From NCBI GenBank assembly GCA_030762935.1, contig CM060900.1, forward strand, positions 436,022,259 to 436,086,258: a stretch of DNA of 64,000 nt. The letters are read 5' to 3'. The translations under genes and the position numbers were made by a program. The DNA comes from Hymenopus coronatus (Eukaryota > Arthropoda > Insecta > Mantodea > Hymenopodidae). Positions 1-9,404 of the stretch are shown one piece after another. Numbering within the stretch: the stretch's first letter is position 1; each line of letters opens with the position of its first letter. The notes under the pieces were generated by a model. That model worked only from the letters and a program-made list of their open reading frames with translations, had not been told where the DNA came from and did no database searches.

Positions 1-1118
1 GACTCCCGTACGCTCGTTGGCCATGCTCTCTCGTGCCTCTATGCATTCAGCTACTGGCTACGAGAGGCGCACTAAGCAGTCGCGAGAAACGAGCGAGACT
101 GAAAGCTGACTTGACCAACTCTAGATGGCATGCTTGTTATTACTAGTTTTGGTCTTTCACGAGATTAAAAGCATTATTTATCGTTTCTCTGGAATATTGA
201 TAATAAATATAGTAGTGGTCAAAATGGTACTGTCACAATTGGTTTTCTGTATGACGTGTTCAATCTCCTCGAACCTTGCCCGATAATGAGACCAAACGGA
301 CAAAACAAACAATTAAAATGCATTTATTTCAACGATGTTATTCTCGTTTTTACCACTCTTCCTTGTGAACCAGCTTTAACAATACCTTTTTCTTCACGAA
401 AGTCAATTAATATTCGTTAGAAGGATCTATGTGGACATTTTCGGCTATTTATATTTTTAATGAAGCTTCAGGCATATAATGCCGTAGAAAATTAGTAAAG
501 TGGATAAAAAGCACGCATTTTGGTTTTCTAAATGTCCAATTATACTCTGAGCTGGACTATCAAACAACTACCTATTCATTGATATTGCGTAACCATAAAC
601 AAAAGTTTGAAAATGAGAGCAACTTTAAGAAATTTAAAGGTGGAAAGCTTTCAAAACACTATGATTGCATTTATTTCCCCCCCCTCAATTATGGGTATTG
701 TTACATTTTCCCCGTGCTTTTCATTTTTATTTTGTTACAGGCACATTTGCTAGAATTTTCTGGGTCTCTGAAACGCACTGTTTAATTGCTCTGCTTTACT
801 TATTCTATAGATACTACTTTTTTGGCTATGAACATTGGCATTTCCTTACAAATACTAAAAAAATAGACATTGTGTACGTTTCCCTGTCAGAACCTCAAAT
901 GTTCCAAGACTGTGACTTTAACTTATTTGCATTTCCAACCTGTATATGAAATAGCATCACTAGTTAAGCCTTCCAGAAATAATGGGATGACTTTTAGAGC
1001 AATAAGAAATTGGGAGCAGGTTTCTCAATCTTACTGTGGTGATGTATATGTATAACTAGGAAAGAGCAACTTTGTTTATACATACAAATACATGTTTTCC
1101 AAATAGTGGATGTTCAAC
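1..1118. other. AT-rich non-coding flank
   Basis: I see no gene here. The first 130 bases are more GC-rich and contain purine-rich words such as cgagaaacgagcgagactg, perhaps the edge of a dispersed repeat that continues off the window. The rest is AT-rich with homopolymer runs. The short open frames have no recognisable domain. Confidence 0.6.
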
Positions 1119-1120
1119 TA

Positions 1121-2403
1121 CGAGGGCTTTAAATAAAGTAGTGGCAACATTGATAGAACACAATATTTATTGAAATCACAAGTACAATTGCATTACATTC
1201 CTTCATTGTAGCCACCCGCAAATTCCCTGACCTTTTGCCAAATGTAGGGCAGCTGTTGGGGACCGTTGGCAAGGCGATCTCTGTTGATGACTGCGATGGA
1301 GCGCCCTATTGCGCGGACTACAGATGCCACGTCAGGAAATCGGCGGCCTCGGAGGGGTTCCTTCAACTTCGGAAACAGGTCGAAGTCACAAGGAATCATG
1401 TCTGGTGAGTACGGAGGATGTTCCAAAACCTCCCAATGCCACCGTTGCAATAAGAGCTGGACATTGTTTGCGAAATGACAACGTGCGTTCTTGCAACTCT
1501 ATGGAGTGATTGTCTCGCAATAAACGTGGACTTTTGCGCCGCATAGCCGGACGATGTCGCTCAAGAAATCGGCAATAGTAGTCACTGTTGACGGTTTGTC
1601 CCTCAGGCACAGCATGCGTAAGAATAACCCATCTCGTAGTCGTATGCCACAATCAGCATCAGCTTCACCCGACTGGGTTCCTGTCGAACTTTCTGTGGAC
1701 GAGGTGAACCTGGGTGGTGCCATTCATTCGACTGACGCTTCAATTCCGGCTCATAGGCACGTGCCCACGTCTTATCAATACGCTGCAGAAATGTGTCTCC
1801 GTCGCTGTGGTATCTGTCCAGGTGGATATCAGCCAGTGCATACCGGTGCCATTTCTGTACCTCAGTGAGTCGATGTGGGACCCAAGTGAAGACATTTCGT
1901 TAGGATATGCCACAGTTTGATTACTGAGACCAACCTCTACGGATAACTCCCGGAGTCCATCGATGGTCCATGGCAACGAGACAACTCACAATGTCAATCT
2001 GATCTTGTGGAATGGATGGCCGACCTGTGCGTTGCAAAGCCGCAGTCTCAGTCCGACCTGCACGAAACGCCTTGACCCATCGTGCATCCGTCCTGTACGG
2101 CAATGCATTCCCGCCACAGGCTTCACGTAATCCTCGATAACATGCTGATGCATCTTTTCCATGGGCAACCTCGATTTTAATCCACGAACGCTGATCGCCT
2201 TTGGTAAACATGCTTTAGAGCGGTGCACTTGACACTGTTCACTTCAACGCTACACAGCAACAACACACTCCCAACTGGCAACCCGACCAAAGCATACTAC
2301 ACATCGACACTAGTCACCTGATCGCTCCTTTATCCTATTGGCTCATACCCGCTCTCCTGTAAATGTGGGGACCATATTGCCACTACTTTCTTTACAGCCC
2401 TCG
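1121..2403 (-). mobile_element. mariner-type DNA transposon, degenerate copy
   Basis: The ends form terminal inverted repeats. The left end reads CGAGGGCTTTAAATAAAGTA and the right end, reverse-complemented, reads CGAGGGCTGTAAAGAAAGTA. Both copies continue into GTGGCAA. A TA dinucleotide flanks each end (1119-1120 and 2404-2405), which is the duplication expected for Tc1/mariner insertion. The element is 1283 bp, a normal mariner length, so its outline is complete although its gene is broken. It is a separate insertion from the intact mariner at 30853 and has clearly diverged from it. Confidence 0.9.
1193..2211 (-). pseudogene. mariner transposase pseudogene
   Basis: Mariner transposase cuts and pastes the element using an N-terminal helix-turn-helix and a C-terminal DDD catalytic core. 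On the minus strand, 2211-1921 gives the N-terminal part, with a paired helix-turn-helix region (RSWIKIEVAHGKDASACYRG ... WVKAFRAGRTE ... RTGRPSI). A second frame (1652-1386) gives the catalytic middle, including DNHSIELQERTL. A third frame (1450-1193) gives the typical end HPPYSPDMIPCDFDLFPKLK. The coding region is split over at least three frames and the second catalytic motif is degraded, so no functional protein is expected. Confidence 0.88.
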
Positions 2404-2405
2404 TA

Positions 2406-3176
2406 TTTTTCAACATCCAGAAACTGCATTTGAATCTTAAAGAAAGGGTTAACTTTTGCCAGCTCTGCTTTCACACAAAGCAGATGAAACAGACAAAAGG
2501 TAAACATGCATGGACAGTTTTTAAAATAACAAATAGTTTGTTTTTTCAAAAGGGATATCAACTGGCCAAAAGTAGAAACAGAATGGCAATGCTTTAAAAA
2601 AAGTAAAGCTATATTGGGACCTAAGAAATGTATGCTGTAATAATATTGTGTAGTACATGTCATAAAATGACAAAAGTGATTTATTCTGTAAGAATAGATG
2701 GCATCTTGAGTATGTTTGTGCACTATACTCCAATACACTGGTTTAAGTTCATAAAGCTAGAAGTACCTGATTGCCCCCTTTGTATTCTACAATATTTTAA
2801 GTTTTGATGTTCCACATTTTAAAGTAGTTTCGTCATTAGGAATAATGATAAATAGTTCAGTTTGGGAGAAGGTGCAATCTGATAAAAGACAGCACAAATT
2901 CTTGATGGTTCACACTATTAAAATCCTATGCCTCTATGTATATTGCTCTGATAATAGATGTTTATAGTGAACATTTAATTGTCTTTTTAAATTTTTTTGC
3001 CTTTTATCCTGAAATTATCCAGAGTTTACAGCCCATAATGTTGCATGCATTTATAGTAAGTAGGAATGGCAGAGTTTTAACTTTAGATCTTTGTGTCGCA
3101 TTCTTGGAAGATACCAAGCCTAAACACAGGGACCTTTTTCTAAAATGCTTTTTGTGAATTTAGGGGTTTCAAAACA
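2406..3176. other. non-coding AT-rich stretch
   Basis: No gene or recognisable element was found. Open frames on the minus strand (2343-2738) are rich in Phe, Cys and His and look like random AT-rich translation. Confidence 0.55.
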
Positions 3177-3680
3177 TGTATTTCTGGTTAAATCTCGGTA
3201 TCAAATTTCTGGATGGAATACAATAACCACCTTCTCTATCTACTATGTAAATTGTACATACACGGCAAAGAAAGTAAACCGAATGAATGGCAGAATGTGA
3301 CTAAGTTTACTTGGACTAAGTACGCTACAAATGATAACGGATTTCAGAGGTAGAATGAAAGCACATGCTGAATTAAATATGACTCTAGTGTTCCCTACAG
3401 CAGTTCTACAGGTGTGCTTTAGCTGTGGTCCAGTGGTGAAGACGACGGTAATGGAATGCGATATCGGTGACCACACAGGTTCAAATCTCACAAATTCATT
3501 TTTACTTTCTCTATACGCACTATGTACATAGTGTATAGAGAAGGTATTGCACTCCACCCAAAAATTCGATACCAAGATTTCGCTGGAAATATATGGTTTA
3601 GGGCCCCTTTATCTAAAAAAAAAAAGCATTTTCGGAATAAGGTCAGTGTGTGCTTTAGAGAAAAGGAAAAATACAATGTT
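3177..3680. repeat. palindromic MITE-like dispersed repeat, copy 1
   Basis: At 3506-3546 a near-perfect palindrome reads ctttctctatacgcactatg followed by its reverse complement (tacatagtgtatagagaag). The sequence after it (gtattgcactccaccc, then gataccaagatttcg) recurs in inverted form at 3177-3255 and in direct form at 14286-14450. The 3177-3600 interval is therefore a short element with inverted ends, and a related copy lies 11 kb away. There is no coding capacity. It may be a MITE or a foldback transposon; no target-site duplication was established. Confidence 0.6.
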
Positions 3681-3875
3681 TGCTCTTAATTCAAGATTAT
3701 AGTCTTCTTGGTTACATTGCCAAATAACAGGGATTTGCTTTCCGTTCACTGCACTGTTTCTAACTTATTCTGTTCCCCTCCCACTTTCTTGCACCAGCAA
3801 ATCAGTTGTTGCAATATCTTTTCTACAGAGATTGATATATTGTGAGACCATATATTTGTGTTAATAGTGTATTAC

Positions 3876-4085
3876 CATGTGGAATGGCTCAGGTGGCCTG
3901 CATTCAGGAGGTAGCGGGTTTGCTACCCTTGGCCAGCCTACCTCACCCATGGGTTTTTTCGGGGCTTTCTCCAGATAGGCAGGTAGACACTGGGTAGGTT
4001 TTCTTCATTGTTCATCCTGTTGATTTCTTTCAGGGTTGGAAGTGTCAGCAGTGGTGCTCACTGCGACATGGCTGGGGAAAAAGGA
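3876..4085 (+). repeat. tRNA-derived SINE fragment
   Basis: TGGCTCAGGTGG at 3885-3896 matches an RNA polymerase III A box. About 20 bases later GCGGGTTTGCTACCC sits where a B box (GGTTCGANNCC) would be, though it is degenerate. The following 150 bases are unrelated to tRNA, as in the body of a SINE. The copy is old, and no target-site duplication was identified. Confidence 0.5.
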
Positions 4086-4214
4086 TGCAGGTGCAATATG
4101 CCCTCTCTTCTCTTTCTACAAAAGATTAAGTTTAAACACTACAAATTTTGATTGAGAGATTTCGGCAATACTTCAGAGCTTACAAAACCTACTATATCAT
4201 ATAACAATTTTTTG

Positions 4215-4786
4215 AAAAATTTGTACTATTATCTGACTCTAAAGCAGCTATTATATCCATAACATCTAATGTAACACCTAATAACTTAAATATTGCAGAA
4301 TGCCGCAAAATCATAAAACAACTAATGAATTTAAATAACAAATTAATACTTCAATGGATACCAGCACATTGCAGAATACAGGGCAATGAAACATCTGACT
4401 TTCTAGCCAAGAAAGGTTGTAAAATTACATCAAATTCGTCTGATCCAATAAGTTATCACTCAATCAAAGAATCATTATATCAACATGTAATAACAACCTT
4501 AAAGAAGATAATGTATTACAAACAAAAGGAAAACCATGGGAAAATTTATGTAATAACACGACCAGAATCACTACATTACAAAGAAAATCTTATGTAACAA
4601 ATTTTAGACTCCTAACAGGCCATGACTGTCTCAATAAACATTTATTCAGGATTGGTATAGTGAGATCTCCTCTGTGTCCTTTCTGTACACTTAAAGAAGA
4701 TATGGATGGAAACCATCTACTGCGCTGCCCAACCTTGAGTCGACATGATAATATGACATCAAAATACTGGAATGCAAGAGAGTGAA
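4215..4786 (+). pseudogene. 3' fragment of a LINE ORF2 (RNase H and C-terminal Cys/His motif)
   Basis: Translation gives LLSDSKAAI, the second RNase H motif, then LQWIPAHCRIQGNETSDFLA, the third RNase H motif (WIPAH..I.GNE.SD). After a frameshift it gives CPFC...NHLLRCPTL, the Cys/His motif found at the end of many insect LINE ORF2 proteins. The reading frame is broken several times and there is no reverse transcriptase domain upstream. This is a 5'-truncated, decayed LINE copy of the RNase-H-bearing I/Jockey group, unrelated to the intact LINE at 8040, which lacks such a domain. Confidence 0.78.
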
Positions 4787-5095
4787 TGGCTTCGCTGCTG
4801 CCAATTGCTCAACATTAGATACCAACCAACCAAAGATGTTCAGGGTGACATCTCTGTCCTCCGACTTTGCTTGTTTGCCAGGGAGAGGACCACTCGTGGC
4901 AGATGTGTTGGACCCTATGTAGGGTGGGGGCCCCAGTCTGCCTTTCAGACTGTTGGGGTGCTTCAATCTGGAAACGGTAGGGACTGTGTTGTTGCTCCTG
5001 GGTCTAGCCACTCAGAGAACCTCAGTCTTCCTGGGTTCACTGCTGAGTCTCCTCCAACCATGTCCTATCCTGTTGTGTATTAGTGATGTTATGCC
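4787..5095. repeat. GC-richer unassigned repeat-like segment
   Basis: Base composition changes sharply here (for example gtagggtgggggccccagtc near 4920) from the AT-rich surroundings. The open frames on both strands are low-complexity translations. It could be the 3' UTR of the LINE fragment before it or a separate old repeat; I could not decide. Confidence 0.35.
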
Positions 5096-7320
5096 AAAAT
5101 ATGTGTATATTGTAGTACACAATTTTTAGGTACGATTCCTATGATAAACTCTTGTAGAGAAGCTAGATGTGCATAGATAGATTATATGTGCCTCAAAGAG
5201 AAACTGTTGGTGATCTTACACTTAGATTTACAGAAACCAGAACTGTTTCTGATAAGAAACTGAAAGTAAATCTTGTTTTACAGACAGTGAACTTGATAGC
5301 ATCAGGGAAAAGATAGAAAAACATCGAAAGATATATGTGCAAAAGCTTGCACAGGAATCAGGCATTACAAATGCCTTAGCCTGGAATGCCACTGAGCTTT
5401 TAAAACTAGAGCCCTATAACATCAGTATATTTTAGAAATTCCAATCACATAATAATGTGGGCAGAGTGAATTTCTCCAGTTTGTTCTTGAATAATAATAA
5501 TGATCACATGTTTGATCCACCTTAAGTTATTTTTTAACAGATGAAGCTTAGTTTTATTTACATTATCATGTAGCGCACAAAACAATGGGTAATGGAGTGT
5601 AGAAAAACCTGATGTTATACACAAAATACCATTGTGTGACCAAAAGATTCACATTCAGTGTGCTGTGAAAAAGCATTTGATGAGCAGAGTGTACAATGCA
5701 CACTTTTTTCCTGCAAAGCTTTTTCTGTGTTATGTTTATGATATTAGCTCTCTTTTGGATTATGCTTAATAACAAAGACAATATTTTCATGCATTTTGAA
5801 TGACATTTTTTTATGATTAGTGAAAGTAAAACTGAAATGGCTTAAGTTGGAATGAAATAATAACAGAATTGTTTCATTTACTTATTTATTTTGCATTTAA
5901 AGCAAAAACCAAAGCATAAATGACCTAGCTCTACTAATAGAAGTGGTTCACGTGGCAAAACCTATAAGTAGATTTCAGAATTAGCTAAGGTCAACCTTCT
6001 CTTACTGTTCTTGTCAACTATTCACAAGTTGTTATTTTTTTGAAACTCACATGACGAGAAAACTGTTCCTTTAATTTTTAATACTTGGTACCATTACATA
6101 GACAATATGTTTGTCATCACCCTAAGAAGTCTGCAGAAGTAGTAGTGGAAATGCAGATATGCAAGATAAATCCATTAAATTTACAACATAGAGGGTTGCC
6201 TCCCATTCCTGGATACCAATATTTAAAGGAAAACTGGGAAATTTGTTTTGCCATACATTATAAGCCCATTTACACAATGATTTAATTAAAACAAAAAATA
6301 CTGCTTCAACCAGATACAACATACTCAGTTTTCAATAGCATGAAAAGGCTCCTTATGGTTCCACTAACCCATTCAAGGATACCCAATAATAGAGGTGAGG
6401 TCTTAAAGTAAATAAATGAAAGAAATATTTTGGTACTTTTAAGGAGCAAACCTACAACCATATCATGGTCAACTCTCATACCATACCTTAGACCACGTGG
6501 CTATTTGGACAGATGATAGCTGCACTATTTTGTAATCTTATAATGCTACATAATAAGAGAGTGAAATCTTTTTCACAAAAATAAATAAATAAATGTATCT
6601 GCACTCAATCAAAGCCCATCAGCATCCAACCATGTTTTCGTTGGGTCTTCCCCATCCTATTCCCAGTTTCTCTTGAATGCAGAACATACATTTTGATTTA
6701 TACTAATCAAGCTTCTTCAACATTTATTTGCTGAGCAACAGAAAGCTTGAAATTTAGCAACCTAAAGTGAAAAATTCCTAATTATACTGTTTTTGCACAT
6801 TGATTTTAGTGAAATATATGAATCTTTTTATTAAGATAAAATTCAGTCTGCTCACTGGGCAAGCACCTTGTACACCTTTTTGGTACACTTAAGATCACAA
6901 ATGTTACTACTAATGTAGTTGTGTTAGATTGCTCATAAGTATGCAGTTCCTGCTTTCAATTATGTGATTTTAAGAGCAGTTAAGGAAAAAGAGCTGGTTT
7001 AAAAATAAGAGTGTTGTATCATCCAGCATTGTGCCTAGTAGTTTAAACAAAAATGTACAATATATTTGGGAACATGATTTAAGAATAGTTCTAATAGCAG
7101 TTTTTAGCAACCAGAGGGTGTATTGATGGATTCAATAAACGGATAAATGGAGGCACTTATCAAGAACCTCAGATCCTCAAACTGAAAAAGAAGCAGAAAT
7201 AAAATCAAAAGGAGCAGAATTGGATTAGTTTTGGACTCCAAATGGATAGATGATAATGAATATACCAGACATACGACAGCTGCATGTTTTTGAGAAAATA
7301 TAACCTTATAAGTTAAAAGT
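5096..7320. other. non-coding stretch with a possible SINE remnant
   Basis: No coding gene is visible. At about 6415-6505 the minus strand reads ACGTGGTCTAAGG followed about 40 bases later by GGTTGTAGGTTTGCTCC, resembling decayed A and B boxes of a tRNA-derived SINE. A short aaataaataaataaa run occurs at 6579-6594. The remainder is AT-rich without structure that I can name. Confidence 0.45.
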
Positions 7321-7326
7321 AGCAAC

Positions 7327-7520
7327 TACATATGAGGCATTTCTGACCAGAAGAGCGACCTTAAACTGCACGTTTCAAGCAAAATATAATTTGATTTTTC
7401 TACCAAGTGCAAACTAGACATTGAAGCATTCCTGACCAGAAGGGCAAACTCAACAACTTCACATTTTGTGCTAAGTATCATTTGAATTTTCAATCAAGGG
7501 TGACTTTGACGTATTATCCC
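7327..7520. repeat. two diverged tandem units of about 90 bp
   Basis: The unit beginning gaggcatttctgaccagaag (7333) is followed about 90 bases later by gaagcattcctgaccagaag, and both continue into similar AT-rich tails. A related piece in inverted orientation occurs at 12995-13035 (tttgcccttataatctggaa), on the other side of the LINE at 8040-12876. They may be parts of one older element that the LINE split. Confidence 0.45.
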
Positions 7521-7705
7521 TTCTTTGTGATTTAATCTAAAATATAAATGGTAATAAAGCACGTTTTATATCACATATTCATTTATTACAATAAACACAC
7601 AACATGAATGGAAATATAATAATAGGAGTATTATCACAAAGGAATATCTACATTCAAACTCATTTATCATACTTAACAAAGGTTTCGCCTTCATTAGATT
7701 CTATG

Positions 7706-8039
7706 TCATTTTTGAGAGTTGAACAGTTTGATTGCACTTGAAGTTCTGGTGAAAATATTGGTTCTATGGAATGGGTAGGTAAGGTAGCAATCTCTGATGT
7801 CATTTAGTTTCGCTGGGGGTACTGAGATAGGAGTATCATATATCCTCTTTAATTCTTCCAATTTTAGCCTGAACTTCTCCAGATGATTGTCTATTTGAGA
7901 GCTTAGGGATTCGAAGTGCTGTTGCAGGTCAAAGGCAAGTGCCATCACCATGTCATCCTTATTCTTTAACTCTTTTTTTAATGTATGAACTATTTTAGCA
8001 CTATTCAAACTGAACCCCTCTGATTTGTATATGGCAATT
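7706..8039 (-). other. unassigned coiled-coil-like open frame next to LINE insertion
   Basis: The minus strand encodes about 100 residues with charged, heptad-like spacing (IVHTLKKELKNKDDM, FRLKLEELKRIYDTP) ending at a stop at 7706. The frame reads back through the target-site duplication into the far flank of the LINE for a few codons before a stop. There is no ATG at its start and I do not recognise a domain. It could be an exon of an unknown gene or an old repeat ORF. It lies directly beside a LINE insertion. Confidence 0.25.
8029..8039 (+). repeat. target-site duplication, left of LINE
   Basis: ATATGGCAATT occurs here and again at 12877-12887, immediately bounding the LINE. The left part (ATAT) could overlap the tail, so the certain part is TATGGCAATT. 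Confidence 0.85.
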
Positions 8040-8120
8040 GAGTGCTAAGCCAGCAGTGATAGAGGAAGGTTGTGTTTTGAGAGGTGCTCCTGCGGTGAAG
8101 GAAGAAGGATCTAAGTCACG

Positions 8121-9404
8121 ATGGGAGTGGACATTACAGTGTATAGAGCAAGAATTGGACAGTTTAGAAAAGTAAAATTGGTGAATAGTAAACACAGTTT
8201 TGGAGAGAAGATGACAAACATATTGGTTTTAGCAAGTGTTATAACTTTGTTGCTAGTGATTGGAGGAATTGAGGTAAACCCCGGCCCTGCAGATATAATA
8301 ACAATGCTGGAAAACCTGACTGAGAAAATGAACAAAATAGAAGGTATGGAACAACGAATAGGTAAACAATTGGAAAAGATGGCAACAGATATCAAAGAAG
8401 ATGTTAGAGTTGAGGTGCAGGAAGCAAGAAGGGAAGTTGAAATGGTTAAGGAAAGAATGGAAAGATTGGAAGAAAGGGAGAGAAGATTTAATTTAGTGTT
8501 CACAGGAGTTAAGGAAAGAAGGTATAAATGGCCAGCAGAAGAAATATTAGAAATAACGAAGGAAAAGCTGAATTTGGAATTGTACAGATGGGAAATTATT
8601 GAAGCTTATCGAGTTGGAAGACAACTTGGCAAGAGAACAATTATAGTGAAATTTGCAACAGCCCAATTAGTACATGAAGTACTTAAAAGAGCCAAGAAAT
8701 TAAAAGGAACAGACATTTTTATTAATAAAGATTTATCACCTAAGAAGAGAGCTCTGCAAAGAAATTTGGTACAAAAAATGAAAGAAGCAAGAGCCCAGGG
8801 AAGAAGAGCTTATATTAGAAATTTCCAATTGTGGATTGACGGAGAAAAGACATCGCATCTGGACAAGAAGGAGCTAAGAGAACCCCAATCAGGCACAGAG
8901 GAAATTACTCAGCAAATGTCAACGCCAACTTTAGGAAGCACAACAGGAAGATCAAAGTCCAAACAAAAAGGAATGGATGTGGGTGAAGACAGTGAAAGTG
9001 TGTGTTGGAACCGAAATCTACCTGTCAGCATGGATATGAGGACGGCATACGCAGATAGGACGTCATCCAACTTGCCTACGAGAGAAATAACAGCTGACGA
9101 AGAAATGACGTCAACAGAGGAAGCAACAGGAGGAGGAGCCACCAGAGTGACGTCACCTAGGAAAATAGTGTCACCGAGAAGAGGGGAAGTAATAGCCGCA
9201 CGTAATTTGGCTGCGAAGGGAAAGAAGGCGTGGCAACAGAGTAGCGGGGAAAATACAGAAGGGGAAGAAGACAACATCATACCATCTGAACATGGCAGCG
9301 TGCTAGTTTTAGATAGAAATAAAACTATTTCTTCCCGAGAAGGGATACAATTAAGGAGTAAAAGGACTCTAGAAACATTTAGATTTAGATTAGGCTCACA
9401 ATAG
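8121..9404 (+). CDS. LINE ORF1 protein with 2A-like N-terminus and coiled coil
   Basis: ORF1 proteins bind the LINE RNA as a chaperone. The 427-residue frame starts with ATG at 8121. Residues 33-47 are hydrophobic (ILVLASVITLLLVI), followed by GGIEVNPGP at residues 48-56 (8262-8288). This is a 2A-like ribosome-skipping motif (consensus DVExNPGP) in which the usual Asp is Gly. Residues about 60-125 are a charged coiled coil (EKMNKIEGMEQRIGKQLEKM). A basic nucleic-acid-binding region (about 130-250) follows, including INKDLSPKKRALQRNLVQKM, a pattern seen in L1-like ORF1 proteins. The C-terminal third is Ser/Thr/Gly-rich and probably disordered. The frame ends at UAG 9402-9404, and ORF2 continues in the same frame. 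Confidence 0.88.
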   Translation: MGVDITVYRARIGQFRKVKLVNSKHSFGEKMTNILVLASVITLLLVIGGIEVNPGPADIITMLENLTEKMNKIEGMEQRIGKQLEKMATDIKEDVRVEVQEARREVEMVKERMERLEERERRFNLVFTGVKERRYKWPAEEILEITKEKLNLELYRWEIIEAYRVGRQLGKRTIIVKFATAQLVHEVLKRAKKLKGTDIFINKDLSPKKRALQRNLVQKMKEARAQGRRAYIRNFQLWIDGEKTSHLDKKELREPQSGTEEITQQMSTPTLGSTTGRSKSKQKGMDVGEDSESVCWNRNLPVSMDMRTAYADRTSSNLPTREITADEEMTSTEEATGGGATRVTSPRKIVSPRRGEVIAARNLAAKGKKAWQQSSGENTEGEEDNIIPSEHGSVLVLDRNKTISSREGIQLRSKRTLETFRFRLGSQ

